From NCBI GenBank assembly GCA_016649585.1, contig JAENXH010000007.1, forward strand, positions 3,062 to 19,403: a stretch of DNA of 16,342 nucleotides, read 5' to 3'. The translations under genes were made by a program, and so were the position numbers. Shown here piece after piece: positions 6,315 to 13,794 of this stretch. Every line of letters starts with the position of its first letter. Positions within the stretch are counted from its first letter, which is position 1. This DNA comes from Methanosarcinales archaeon (GTDB lineage Archaea > Halobacteriota > Syntropharchaeia > Alkanophagales > Methanospirareceae). The notes under the pieces are model-generated. The model made no database searches and was not told the DNA's origin. It saw only the letters and a list, made by a program, of their open reading frames with translations.

Positions 6315-6413
6315 TAACCACAAGATTACACGGATTTTCACGAGAAAAAAAAGATGCAAGATACAAGCCGCATCCCTAAATTTGTATCCTGTATCCTACA
6401 TCATGAATCCCCT
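6315..6413. repeat. short dispersed-type repeats overlapping the 3' end of trmY
   Basis: Two motifs lie side by side. TAACCACAAGATTACACGGA at 6315-6334, continuing into TTTTCACGAG, resembles a short dispersed sequence that I recall from many environmental anaerobe genomes. The second (6353-6403) alternates near-copies of GATGCAAGATACAA with TTGTATCCTGTATCC, giving a loose inverted repeat (GATACAA 6360-6366; TTGTATC 6383-6389). It supplies the last ~13 codons and stop of trmY. That these are dispersed in this genome is inferred, since only single copies lie in the window. Confidence 0.35.
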
Positions 6414-6993
6414 GCTTCTTCATTTTCTTATCCAACTCATAATGCAGCACGGTTATGCATTGCGAGGCGAGATAAGAGGTCGTGCCAAGCGATATCTTCT
6501 CGTGTTCAAATCGCTCGACAAACTTTTCTTCTATCTCCGGCAGGCCTAAGTGGTCTCCGAGGACAAATACAGAATCCTCTTTTAGCTTCTTTAGACGTGC
6601 CATATCTGTGCCCTTCTCATCTAATATGTAAATAAACTTTCCTTCTGATGCTAACTCCTCGATCAACTGCTGAAAGCTGATTTTGCGTATTATTATCCCC
6701 GGGTTCCTCCTCTTCCTCGACAACGCTTTCTTTATCCATGCCGCTATATTCCGTTCATCTGGTGATACACCCCGCAGCGTGTCACCATAAAAGGAGATAA
6801 CAACCGGGGGGTTATGGCTACCGCACGCGACTACATGAATGCAAGAGTCCAGTCTCAACGCATGACTTATCCAGAGCGCGTTACAAATACAGCGTGCAAC
6901 AAGGTCCATTCTGCCTCCACTACCCGGCAGGTCGTCCAGCGAGAAATCAGGACTTGTCGACGCTTTTTCCGCATACAGTATGAATTGCCTCAT
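6376..6993 (-). CDS. trmY: tRNA (pseudouridine54-N1)-methyltransferase TrmY
   Basis: The protein is an archaeal SPOUT-class methyltransferase that converts pseudouridine at tRNA position 54 to N1-methylpseudouridine using S-adenosylmethionine. Family landmarks appear in order: MRQFILYAEKA, DLPGSGGRMDLVARC, NPPVVISF, VSPDERNIAAWIKKAL, a GKFIYILDEKG strand, and the SPOUT knot motifs SVFVLGDHLGLPE and ISLGTTSYLASQCITVLHYELD. The start at 6993 is chosen because family members begin M-R-x-F; an in-frame ATG at 7011 would add six residues. The usual C-terminus ends soon after the LDKK helix. Here about 13 residues (KQGIHDVGYRIQI) follow, encoded by a repetitive GGATACA-type sequence, so the natural end seems replaced. 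It lies 76 bases after the deaminase gene (58 from the ATG at 7011) and is probably co-transcribed. Confidence 0.92.
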   Translation of the reverse strand: MRQFILYAEKASTSPDFSLDDLPGSGGRMDLVARCICNALWISHALRLDSCIHVVACGSHNPPVVISFYGDTLRGVSPDERNIAAWIKKALSRKRRNPGIIIRKISFQQLIEELASEGKFIYILDEKGTDMARLKKLKEDSVFVLGDHLGLPEIEEKFVERFEHEKISLGTTSYLASQCITVLHYELDKKMKKQGIHDVGYRIQI

Positions 6994-7069
6994 TGTAAGT
7001 TGCACATACATAATACATTGAAGAATTACTTCTTGAGAATTAAACTAAACTAAACTCAATCGAACTCAA

Positions 7070-8353
7070 TCAAGGGCTTTTTCTGTTCACAAGCTCATAA
7101 GCAACCTCTTGCGCCTTCTCCTTTATCTCATCCTCGCCATTTACTTTCCGTCCTTCCATTAAAATCTCGCCATCGCATATCACTGTATCAACGCAGCTAC
7201 CGTTCGCAGAATAAACGATATTCGAGGTTAAATTATGGTTAGGCACAAGTTCCACCTTAGTCAAGTCTATAAGTGCAATATCCGCCAGTTTCCCTTCTTC
7301 GATTACACCTGAATTCAACCTGAACATTTTTGCTGCGTTACGTGTTGCAAGCTCAAAAGCTTCGTGTGCCGGCATGCTCGTCGGGTCGCCGGAGAGCGCC
7401 TTGTGAACCAACGATGCGATCTTCATCTCCTCAATCATGTCAAGGTTGTTGTTAGAAGCACAGCCATCGGTTCCGAGTGCGATATTTGCGTACAAGCCAG
7501 CCTTTTTCAGCTCTTCGTACGGCAGCGTTCCTGATGATAACTTCATATTCGATCCTGGATTGTGCACGATCTTCACATCGTTCTTCCTCAACAACTCCAT
7601 CTCTTTTCTGCTCAGATGAATGCAATGGCAGGCAATCGTCCTCGAACTTAAAAATCCAATTCTATCGAGAAATTCTACAGGTCGCATCCCATACCGCTTT
7701 ATGCACTCTTCTACCTCCGCCTCCGTCTCCGATAAATGGATATGAACCAGAAGGTCATGCCTCTCTGAAAAATCACGCACCCAGCAGAGGCTTTCTTCCG
7801 AGACCGTGTATATCGCATGTGGACCAAGCGCAAAAATAATTCTCTTCGGTAGTTTTTTGCTTTCCCGGTATAACGCTTCGTTCCGCTTTATCTGCTCCTT
7901 TGCCTTCTCCTCGTCAAAGCCGTCAATAAAAACTGCGGATAACATCGCTCGTATTCCACTCTCTGCGACCGCTCTCGTACTGCCCCCCCAGTACCAATAC
8001 ATATCGTTAAAAAAGGTTGTGCCCGATTTGATCATCTCCAAGCACGCAAGTTTCGTGCCCCAATAAACGTCCTCTTCCGTAATCCGCGCTTCTAACGGCC
8101 ATATCTTCGTAGAAAGCCATTCGTGAAGCGGCATGTCGTCCGCATAGCCGCGTAGTAAGGTCATTGCCGCATGTGTATGCCCGTTGAACAGACCAGGGAT
8201 CACGGCTTTTCGCTTCCCATCAATTACAAATTCCGCCTCTCTTACTTTGCTCCTACCACTGCCAGCGTCGGTAATCGCTGCTATCTCGTTTCCTTCGATG
8301 TAAATGTTCTTCTCCCTTCCTTCCACCAGCACGTTCTTTATCAGAATCGTCAT
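7070..8353 (-). CDS. dadD: 5'-deoxyadenosine / MTA / SAH deaminase (amidohydrolase)
   Basis: The 427-residue protein is a TIM-barrel amidohydrolase of the MTA/SAH deaminase family. In methanogens this family includes 5'-deoxyadenosine deaminase, which deaminates the nucleoside by-products of radical-SAM enzymes, methyltransferases and polyamine synthesis, allowing salvage through inosine forms. Metal-site and catalytic motifs are complete: PGLFNGHTH (H59, H61), LLVHIHLSET (H206), ACHCIHLS (H243, H246), NPGSNMKLSSG, and GTDGCASNNNLDM (D296). A flanking beta-sandwich built from both termini includes GKLADIALID. Length is typical. The ATG at 8353 is preceded on the minus strand by a TATA-like AATATATT around 8396-8403. 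TrmY follows, so an SAM user and an SAM by-product salvage enzyme are adjacent. Exact substrate preference cannot be read from the sequence. Confidence 0.88.
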   Translation of the reverse strand: MTILIKNVLVEGREKNIYIEGNEIAAITDAGSGRSKVREAEFVIDGKRKAVIPGLFNGHTHAAMTLLRGYADDMPLHEWLSTKIWPLEARITEEDVYWGTKLACLEMIKSGTTFFNDMYWYWGGSTRAVAESGIRAMLSAVFIDGFDEEKAKEQIKRNEALYRESKKLPKRIIFALGPHAIYTVSEESLCWVRDFSERHDLLVHIHLSETEAEVEECIKRYGMRPVEFLDRIGFLSSRTIACHCIHLSRKEMELLRKNDVKIVHNPGSNMKLSSGTLPYEELKKAGLYANIALGTDGCASNNNLDMIEEMKIASLVHKALSGDPTSMPAHEAFELATRNAAKMFRLNSGVIEEGKLADIALIDLTKVELVPNHNLTSNIVYSANGSCVDTVICDGEILMEGRKVNGEDEIKEKAQEVAYELVNRKSP

Positions 8354-8498
8354 AGTTACTTAGTTCATTCAGCACCTATGCAATGAATAGGTTGCGAAAT
8401 ATATTGTATTGTGCTCTAAACTAAATTTTAAAATTATTGAAGAGCTAAAAAAGAAAAAGGGGATGACAAATTGTTCATCTTATCAACGTTGCCAAAAA

Positions 8499-8864
8499 TT
8501 ACCAGCACGTTTTAACTTTTAACCCTTTATCCGCTGTAACAACACTTGCTTCCAATTCTTTAGACATGCAAGTGATAATCGCGTCAAAATAAGTTAGTTC
8601 GGTCTCTAATCTCGGTACTTCAGCGAAAGAGGAGGGAGTGGGTGGTAATACTTTGTTTGGCGGTATCTTTACCAGCATATCCTCCCAGGTCAACCTTCTC
8701 TCTTCCGGTGTATAGCCATGAGCTTTCATCTCCAGATCAAATTCCAATATGACAGAAGAAGGCACATAAACGTCTTTTTCTTTACTCAACGGGCACTGTC
8801 TAAAAATATAGTGATTTATCACCGCCGAGAGCGCGGAGACCACAGAGTTTTTAGACGGTTTCAA
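8499..8864 (-). pseudogene. PIN-domain (VapC-like) protein, N-terminus lost
   Basis: The C-terminal part is a good PIN domain: VYVPSSVILEFDLEMKAHGY with the second acidic residue (E41), a helical middle, then TYFDAIITCMSKELEASVVT (D94) and ADKGL (D112). PIN toxins and RNases cleave RNA with a cluster of such acidic residues. The first strand, normally carrying the essential DTNV/DSS-type aspartate, is missing. The open frame begins at a TTG inside the CRISPR repeat, and its first ~20 codons read through a low-complexity repeat (8821-8852), not PIN sequence. Homology starts at about 8786. The gene was evidently cut by the rearrangement that placed the array here and should be inactive. No antitoxin gene is visible. 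Confidence 0.65.
8821..8852. repeat. purine/pyrimidine-biased short repeat
   Basis: ACCGCCGAGAGCGCGGAGAC (8821-8840) followed by CACAGAG consists of near-repeats of a 9-10 base unit of the type RCNGAGA. It resembles short dispersed sequences that I recall from many environmental genomes. It separates the PIN remnant from the CRISPR array and is translated as nonsense in the frame feeding the PIN domain. Confidence 0.4.
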
Positions 8865-9043
8865 TCCCTATTGGGTTTTCTGATGCGCTGTAACTTATTT
8901 TATGAATATCCGCATCCTATGCTTAGTATTGCGGTTTCAATCCCTATTGGGTTTTCTGATGCGCTGTAACTACCGTATCTACTCCGTGGGGTAACGTAAC
9001 AGACAAGTTTCAATCCCTATTGGGTTTTCTGATGCGCTGTAAC
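8858..9043 (-). CRISPR. short CRISPR array: three identical 37-nt repeats, two spacers
   Basis: Identical 37-base repeats occupy 8858-8894, 8934-8970 and 9007-9043; on the plus strand they begin GTTTCAATCCCTATTGGG and end GATGCGCTGTAAC. Spacers are 8895-8933 (39 nt) and 8971-9006 (36 nt) and are unrelated to each other. On the minus strand the repeat ends in ATTGAAAC, the usual 8-nt 5' handle of type I/III crRNAs, so transcription should run right to left. No AT-rich leader precedes the array in that direction; a truncated cas6 reading frame abuts the first repeat instead. No complete cas gene is in the window. Being so short and leaderless, it is probably a relic, unless processed by Cas6 encoded elsewhere. 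Confidence 0.9.
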
Positions 9044-9193
9044 CGAACTAATCTCCGAATCGTGAACGCGCTTGCTCGCCTCCGGATCAGAAGAGCGCAT
9101 AACCGCGAGCAATGCAGAAAATAACCGGTAACCGTCACTGTGTGGTATCTCAAAATCAGTGGTTGGTCTGACAGTGAGCAACATCTGTTGCAT
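9017..9193 (-). pseudogene. cas6: cas6 5' fragment fused to CRISPR repeat
   Basis: The minus-strand frame from ATG 9193 reads MQQMLLTVRPTTDFEIPHSD, then GYRLFSALLAVMRSSDPEAS and KRVHDSEISS. This resembles the N-terminal ferredoxin-like domain of Cas6, the endoribonuclease that cuts CRISPR precursor RNA; the DGYxLFSALL and RVHDS-x-ISS patterns are typical. Homology stops at 9044, exactly where the first repeat begins. The frame enters the repeat as VTAHQKTQ and ends at a TAG at 9017-9019. Complete Cas6 proteins run to roughly 200-280 residues, so over three quarters, including the glycine-rich loop, is absent. A TATA box at 9217-9225 would give a nearly leaderless start at 9193; further in-frame ATGs lie at 9184, 9208 and 9214. 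Assignment rests on a short segment. Confidence 0.6.
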
Positions 9194-9216
9194 GGATATA
9201 ATGGACATGCTCATCC

Positions 9217-9225
9217 CATATAAAT
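9217..9225 (-). promoter_or_regulatory. TATA box upstream of cas6 fragment
   Basis: On the minus strand GATAGATTTATATGGG (9231-9216) contains a clear TATA box. Initiation about 26 bases downstream falls near 9193-9195. This promoter now points through the cas6 fragment into the CRISPR array in the crRNA-sense direction. Confidence 0.5.
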
Positions 9226-9287
9226 CTATCGGAATTACGCAATATTTGCATTAAATCGAAATGAAAAGAGAGCAAGTATATTCAGGA

Positions 9288-10061
9288 CTATATCCCCACA
9301 CCAAGAGAATAGCCCAATACAATTGCAACGATCCCCCCGGATAGCGTAGCTAAGATGTTCACGTGATGTTTATTCAAGTTGAGTGGATTTCGGTCCTCCA
9401 CGGTTGCACCGAAAAAGCTGTCTGCAACACAGCCTGAGAATCCGGCTAAGAGGCAAACGAAGAAGAAGGTGATTCTTATGTGCGTTTCAACATTAGAACT
9501 GACGAATGCGAGACAAACAAGCGAAATCAGAGACGAGCCGAGCAATGCCGCGCCAAAACCAGGCGAACTAACGCCACCATTTGTGCCCACCGGCACTTTT
9601 TTAAGGGTTGTAATTAACCTCGGATTTCCCTCCGCCTGCCCGATTTCGGTTGAAAACGTATCTGCACAGGCGGTAGCGACTGCACCAGAGAAGCCGAGCA
9701 GAAAAATGGTGTTCTGGCTGGAAATAGCGTAGAGCACTGCGAAGATCAGTGGTGATAAGCCGTTGCCCAGCACGTTATTTATGTCTCGCATGCCCTTATT
9801 ACCCTCTGCAACGCCCAGTTTCAATTTCTTATCGTATTTATATCTCGTCACCAAATTTCCAAGCAGAAAGAACGCGAAAAGCGCAAGCAACCCCACATAA
9901 CCAAACTCAAGTCCAAACAAAAACAGAATGAGCGCACCAAGTGTGAGTGTCCCGATGAATGCAGAGGCGTTTATTTTACGCTTCGAATAAGCATGAAGCA
10001 CGAACGAAAATGCTACCGAAACCGTAATCGCAGTTATTACGAGGTGCTCACTGAATGCCAT
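9288..10061 (-). CDS. DUF92 / TIGR00297 integral membrane protein
   Basis: The 257-residue protein has about six to seven hydrophobic segments. Conserved loops include EGNKGMRDINNVLGNGLSP (about 85-103), ACADTFSTEIGQ (about 130-141), KKVPVGTNGGVSSPG (about 153-167) and CVADSFFGATVEDR (about 210-223). These are hallmarks of the DUF92 family, which includes the plant and cyanobacterial phytyl-phosphate kinase VTE6. Archaeal members are widespread and probably act on polyprenyl phosphates or alcohols, but their role is not established. The gene looks full length. It starts 41 bases after lonB on the same strand and may be co-transcribed with it. No clear Shine-Dalgarno precedes the chosen ATG. 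Confidence 0.88.
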   Translation of the reverse strand: MAFSEHLVITAITVSVAFSFVLHAYSKRKINASAFIGTLTLGALILFLFGLEFGYVGLLALFAFFLLGNLVTRYKYDKKLKLGVAEGNKGMRDINNVLGNGLSPLIFAVLYAISSQNTIFLLGFSGAVATACADTFSTEIGQAEGNPRLITTLKKVPVGTNGGVSSPGFGAALLGSSLISLVCLAFVSSNVETHIRITFFFVCLLAGFSGCVADSFFGATVEDRNPLNLNKHHVNILATLSGGIVAIVLGYSLGVGI

Positions 10062-10102
10062 AGCAATGTTAGAGAGGTGTTTGCTTTTTATTAAACCTTC
10101 TT

Positions 10103-12055
10103 TTAATGCACTATTTGCTTATCCACAACAACACCTTCTGGAATGATCTTCTCCACCAGGGTGAAACTCTTTATCTTATCTATGAACTTCTTCTTCATTT
10201 TGCCCACCAGAGCATGTTCAAGCACATCCTCTATCGTCACCACCGGTATCACTTTCACCTTATCCTTATATCTATCCTCGATGAGCACGTCATTCAGATT
10301 TGACTGCGGAATCAATACTTCTTTGATGCCCGCCTGTACTGCGGCCTCGATCTTCGGCGTTATTCCTCCTACTGGCAGGACATCGCCCCGCACGGACAGA
10401 GAACCGGTCATCGCTACACTCTGATCTACTGGAATGTTCTCCAAAGCTGATATAACCGCAGTAGCAATAGAAATGCTGGCTGAATCGCCTTCTACTCCTT
10501 CGTGCGTGCCTACAAATTGGATATGAATGTCTTTGCGGGATATATCCTTCCCGGTGATTTTCTTGAACACTGCGGAAACATTTTGCACCGCTTCCTGCGC
10601 TATCTCCTGCAATCTACCGGTTGCTATTACCTTCCCTTCATCTCGCGATTGTGCGGGCGTAACCTCTGCGATTATGGGCAGCATCACTCCGGAATCACCC
10701 ACAACGGCAAGTCCATTCACCCGACCTACTTCAAACCCCTCGGTTTTGAATAATTTATAGTCCTTCTTGTGTTCAAGATATTCGTCAGCTACTTGCTGCT
10801 CCACGGATTTTGCCATTGCCTTTGCATTTATCACATGCTCGCCCGTTGTATATTTGGCACCTTCAGCACTAGCGATATCTCCTGCTACGCGCACCAATCC
10901 GCCAAGGTCCCGTAAAATGAGCGTAAGGTGCCCCTTTCTGCCTGATCTTCTCATCGCTTCCCTCATTATCTCTTCCACACCACTTCGATCGAAATGCGGT
11001 ATCTTTTTGTCTTTCCGTACCTCCTGGGAAACGAACCTGACAAGCTTTTTTCTGTTCTCAGGTGTGTCGTCCATTGCATCTTTCATGTATATCTCGTATC
11101 CGTAGCCTTTTATTCGAGAACGGAGAGCGGGATGCATACCCGCTATCGCATCCAGATTGCCTGCCGCAATCATGATGAAATCACAGGGAACCGGGTCGGT
11201 TTTCACCATAGCGCCTGCGCTTCTCTCAGACTGCCCAGTTATCGCATATTCCTTCTCTTGTAACGCAGTAAGCAAGTTCTGCTGCGCTTCTATTCTCAGC
11301 GTGTTTATTTCATCGATGAAAAGAACGCCTTTATTCGCCTTGTGGATAGCACCTGCTTCTACCCTATCATGTGCTGGTGTCTCCAATCCGCCGGATTGGT
11401 ATGGGTCATGCCTCACATCGCCAAGCAAAGCTCCAGAATGCGATCCTGTTGCATCTACGAATGGTGCTGTCTCACGCCCCGCATTCGTGACGAGTAACTT
11501 CGGCATCATCGCTTCCTCCTTCGGCATCATCCATCTAAACACTAAAAGTAGGACAGCAGCGGCAATGATTGACCAGAAAACGAACTCAATTCTAATTGGG
11601 TCGAATTGCATTGCATAAATCAAGCCCATGCCCATGATGAGGAAGAAGGTGAACATGAAGAAAGCATTTCGCATCTGAATGCGCTTTCTCACTTCTTGCC
11701 GCTGTGCATCTACTATCTCTTTCCCCTTACCACGGGGAACGACCCGTATCTTTGGATTGTTTTTGTCTTCTTCATTGGGATACGCCAGGGTATCTTGTAG
11801 TTCCTCCTTTGGCAGTAATTCAGTCATGCTACTTGCAAGCATTGATTTCCCGGTACCGGGCTTGCCGATTAGCATCACATGTCGTCTCTGCTTAGCAGCC
11901 TTCTTTATCACTTCCACGCCACGCTCCTGCCCTATTACCTGGTCTATCATCAACTTTGGAACTTCTACATCCTCCGTTGTTTTTAGCTTGATACCTGCTA
12001 ACAGGTCGTCTTCTACCTGCTCATCCTCAGTACTTTTATCTTCCAATTCTGTCAT
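10103..12055 (-). CDS. lonB: archaeal membrane-anchored Lon protease (LonB)
   Basis: The 650-residue protein is an ATP-dependent AAA+ serine-lysine protease acting at the membrane's cytoplasmic face. Walker A is GKPGTGKS (64-71). An insertion after it carries two transmembrane helices (about 131-149 and 156-176), the feature that separates LonB from bacterial LonA. Walker B is VLFIDEI (244-250), with the sensor-1 asparagine in AAGN (N300). The C-terminal protease domain has EGDSAS with catalytic S525 and GGITPKIEAA with catalytic K568; their 43-residue spacing is that of known archaeal Lon. There is no large LonA N-terminal domain. The protein degrades misfolded and regulatory proteins and is usually essential. 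It lies 109 bases after lysC with its own TATA-like AAATATAAAG (about 12100-12109), so it is probably transcribed separately. Confidence 0.97.
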   Translation of the reverse strand: MTELEDKSTEDEQVEDDLLAGIKLKTTEDVEVPKLMIDQVIGQERGVEVIKKAAKQRRHVMLIGKPGTGKSMLASSMTELLPKEELQDTLAYPNEEDKNNPKIRVVPRGKGKEIVDAQRQEVRKRIQMRNAFFMFTFFLIMGMGLIYAMQFDPIRIEFVFWSIIAAAVLLLVFRWMMPKEEAMMPKLLVTNAGRETAPFVDATGSHSGALLGDVRHDPYQSGGLETPAHDRVEAGAIHKANKGVLFIDEINTLRIEAQQNLLTALQEKEYAITGQSERSAGAMVKTDPVPCDFIMIAAGNLDAIAGMHPALRSRIKGYGYEIYMKDAMDDTPENRKKLVRFVSQEVRKDKKIPHFDRSGVEEIMREAMRRSGRKGHLTLILRDLGGLVRVAGDIASAEGAKYTTGEHVINAKAMAKSVEQQVADEYLEHKKDYKLFKTEGFEVGRVNGLAVVGDSGVMLPIIAEVTPAQSRDEGKVIATGRLQEIAQEAVQNVSAVFKKITGKDISRKDIHIQFVGTHEGVEGDSASISIATAVISALENIPVDQSVAMTGSLSVRGDVLPVGGITPKIEAAVQAGIKEVLIPQSNLNDVLIEDRYKDKVKVIPVVTIEDVLEHALVGKMKKKFIDKIKSFTLVEKIIPEGVVVDKQIVH

Positions 12056-12099
12056 ATCCGCTTTCTTTTTAATTCGTTCTCTCGTTAGATTCCATTATA

Positions 12100-12109
12100 C
12101 TTTATATTT
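12100..12109 (-). promoter_or_regulatory. lonB promoter (TATA box)
   Basis: AAATATAAAG on the minus strand, in an AT-rich stretch between lysC and lonB, would start transcription near 12079, giving a leader of roughly 24 bases before the ATG at 12055. Confidence 0.4.
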
Positions 12110-12164
12110 AAGATAAATAAACTTCTTTTTTGCTCTTATCGTATGCACATAAATACTTTTCCAC

Positions 12165-13625
12165 TTACTTCGTGGCGACTCGATTTTTTGAGGTTACCGA
12201 CCCCATCTCAAATACATCGTGTATTGCCTGCGCTGCCCTGTATGCATCTTCCTTCTTCACGACGAAAGAGATGTTAAACTCTGAACTGCCCTGTGAGATC
12301 ATTATCATGCTTATACCTTCTTTGCCAAGAGCGGAAAAGGCTTTACCTGCAACCCCCGGTGTTCCCGCCATACCGGCACCGACAATACCCATTGCGCACA
12401 CGTTACTATTAGAAGTAAAATCGCGTATTACGGTGCCTCCGGCATTTATGCTCTGTATCGCCTCAACAGCTCGTTCCAATTGTGCGCTATCAATAACGAG
12501 AGAGAGGGTCATTTCAGATGAGCCCTGGCTTATCATAATGACGTCCACATTATTAGCCGCTAAGACAGAGAATACACGGGCTGCAACGTCCGATATACTC
12601 CTCACACCAGTTCCCGCGATATTAATAATTGAAGTATTCTCAATGAGCGTAATAGCTTTAGCAGCTTTTTTTGTCTGCTCCGCCTCTTTTCCGATAAGCG
12701 TACCCTCGTCCTCGGGATTGAACACATTTTTCACCCGTATCGGTATTTCTTTCTTCATTACTGGCTCTATTGCCCTTGGATGAAGGACAGAAGCACCGAA
12801 GTAAGATAATTCCATTGCCTCTATGTATGAAATATACGGTATCTTTCGTGCATTCTTTATTATTTTGGGATCTGCACTCATGATTCCCTCCGTCTCCTTC
12901 CAGAGCCAGATCTCATCGGCATCTATCGCAGTTCCAATTATGGTAGCAGTGTAGTCAGAGCCGCCCCTGCCGAAAGTTGTTATCGTCCCTTTCTTCGTTT
13001 CCCCGATGAATCCAGTTACAACTGGTATTTTATCCTCCAATAACGGTATAACTCTCTCCTTTATCTCTCGCTCTGCACCCAGGGTTAATTGTGCATTGCC
13101 GTAATCCTCATTCGTTATTAGCCCTGCCTCGCCACCCGTAAGGTGCACCGCCTCCATTCCTGCTGATTGGAGCGAGCCCGCCAGAATAGGTGCTGCCAAT
13201 CTTTCACCAAAAGAACCGATGTAGTCCAATGACCTTGGTGTTAATTCGCCCAGAAGGCATATACCGGTCAAAGCTTTCTCCATTTCCGCTAATCGCGCTC
13301 TTAGTTCCTCTTTTACTTTTTCCAACTCATTCTTGTCGTCTATTGCCTCTGAAGCTGTTAATTCATGTTGCTTTCGCAAATCTTCCACGAATTCTTTTGC
13401 CTTTTCCGTATTTCCTTCCTTTGCTACTCTATTCGCATTATCCAGGAGCGTGTCGGTGACCGTAGAAATTGCGGAGGTTACTATGACTATTTCGTTTTTT
13501 TCTTCCTTCTCCTTTCCCTTTTCCCTTACTCCCTCTTCTTTGAATCTCTTTATCAAATGTGCCACGGTCTTTATCTGTTCACCTGTTGCGACCGCTCTTC
13601 CTCCGAATTTCATTACCACTCTCAT
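12165..13625 (-). CDS. lysC: aspartate kinase
   Basis: The 486-residue protein phosphorylates L-aspartate, the first step towards lysine, threonine and methionine. The kinase domain has MKFGG (5-9), FGERLAA (139-145), GRGGSDYT (219-226), and DEIWLWKETEGIMSADPKI (237-255), followed by MELSYFGASVLHPRAIEP (271-288). Two ACT domains (about 333-398 and 409-475), each with a VDVIMISQGSSE-like core, are expected to bind allosteric amino acids. The motif after MKFGG is usually T-S-V; here it is R-A-V, an unusual change next to the active site. A charged Lys/Glu stretch (36-44) is inserted before the second strand. GGAGGA at 13643-13638 lies 12 bases before ATG 13625; an in-frame ATG at 13613 is closer to the usual MKFGG start. 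It diverges from the thermosome gene. Confidence 0.95.
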   Translation of the reverse strand: MRVVMKFGGRAVATGEQIKTVAHLIKRFKEEGVREKGKEKEEKNEIVIVTSAISTVTDTLLDNANRVAKEGNTEKAKEFVEDLRKQHELTASEAIDDKNELEKVKEELRARLAEMEKALTGICLLGELTPRSLDYIGSFGERLAAPILAGSLQSAGMEAVHLTGGEAGLITNEDYGNAQLTLGAEREIKERVIPLLEDKIPVVTGFIGETKKGTITTFGRGGSDYTATIIGTAIDADEIWLWKETEGIMSADPKIIKNARKIPYISYIEAMELSYFGASVLHPRAIEPVMKKEIPIRVKNVFNPEDEGTLIGKEAEQTKKAAKAITLIENTSIINIAGTGVRSISDVAARVFSVLAANNVDVIMISQGSSEMTLSLVIDSAQLERAVEAIQSINAGGTVIRDFTSNSNVCAMGIVGAGMAGTPGVAGKAFSALGKEGISMIMISQGSSEFNISFVVKKEDAYRAAQAIHDVFEMGSVTSKNRVATK

Positions 13626-13690
13626 TATCTTCTTGCTTCCTCCTTTTCACCTTTAATCTTCGCCTCTTTCTCTTCTGCTATATTAACAGT

Positions 13691-13708
13691 TCCGAAAAGA
13701 TTTATATG
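13691..13708 (+). promoter_or_regulatory. thermosome promoter (BRE + TATA)
   Basis: TCCGAAAAGATTTATATG is a near-ideal purine BRE followed by a TATA box. Initiation near 13730 leaves a leader of about 65 bases. A second TATA-like GTATAAATT at 13738-13746 could give a shorter leader. The intergenic region is shared with the divergent lysC gene. No obvious heat-shock operator was identified. Confidence 0.55.
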
Positions 13709-13794
13709 CGAGGATTTAAAAGTTATGTAAAGGTTGGTATAAATTAGTTTATAGTCCAACGTATGTGTAAAAAAGCGAGGTAAGTATAAATAAA

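Noticed and set aside
7044..7072. Short tandem pattern (ACTAAACTAAACT, then ACTCAATCGAACTCAATC) between trmY and the deaminase gene
   Set aside because: It is too short and imperfect to distinguish from chance AT-rich spacer.
8858..9043. A working, self-contained CRISPR-Cas system
   Set aside because: Only three repeats, no leader and no intact cas gene are present; the locus is better read as a remnant.
11157..11618. Plus-strand open frame opposite lonB
   Set aside because: It is an antisense shadow of the LonB AAA+ domain without independent support.
12130..12783. Long plus-strand open frame opposite lysC
   Set aside because: It mirrors the codons of the aspartate kinase and has no recognisable domain.
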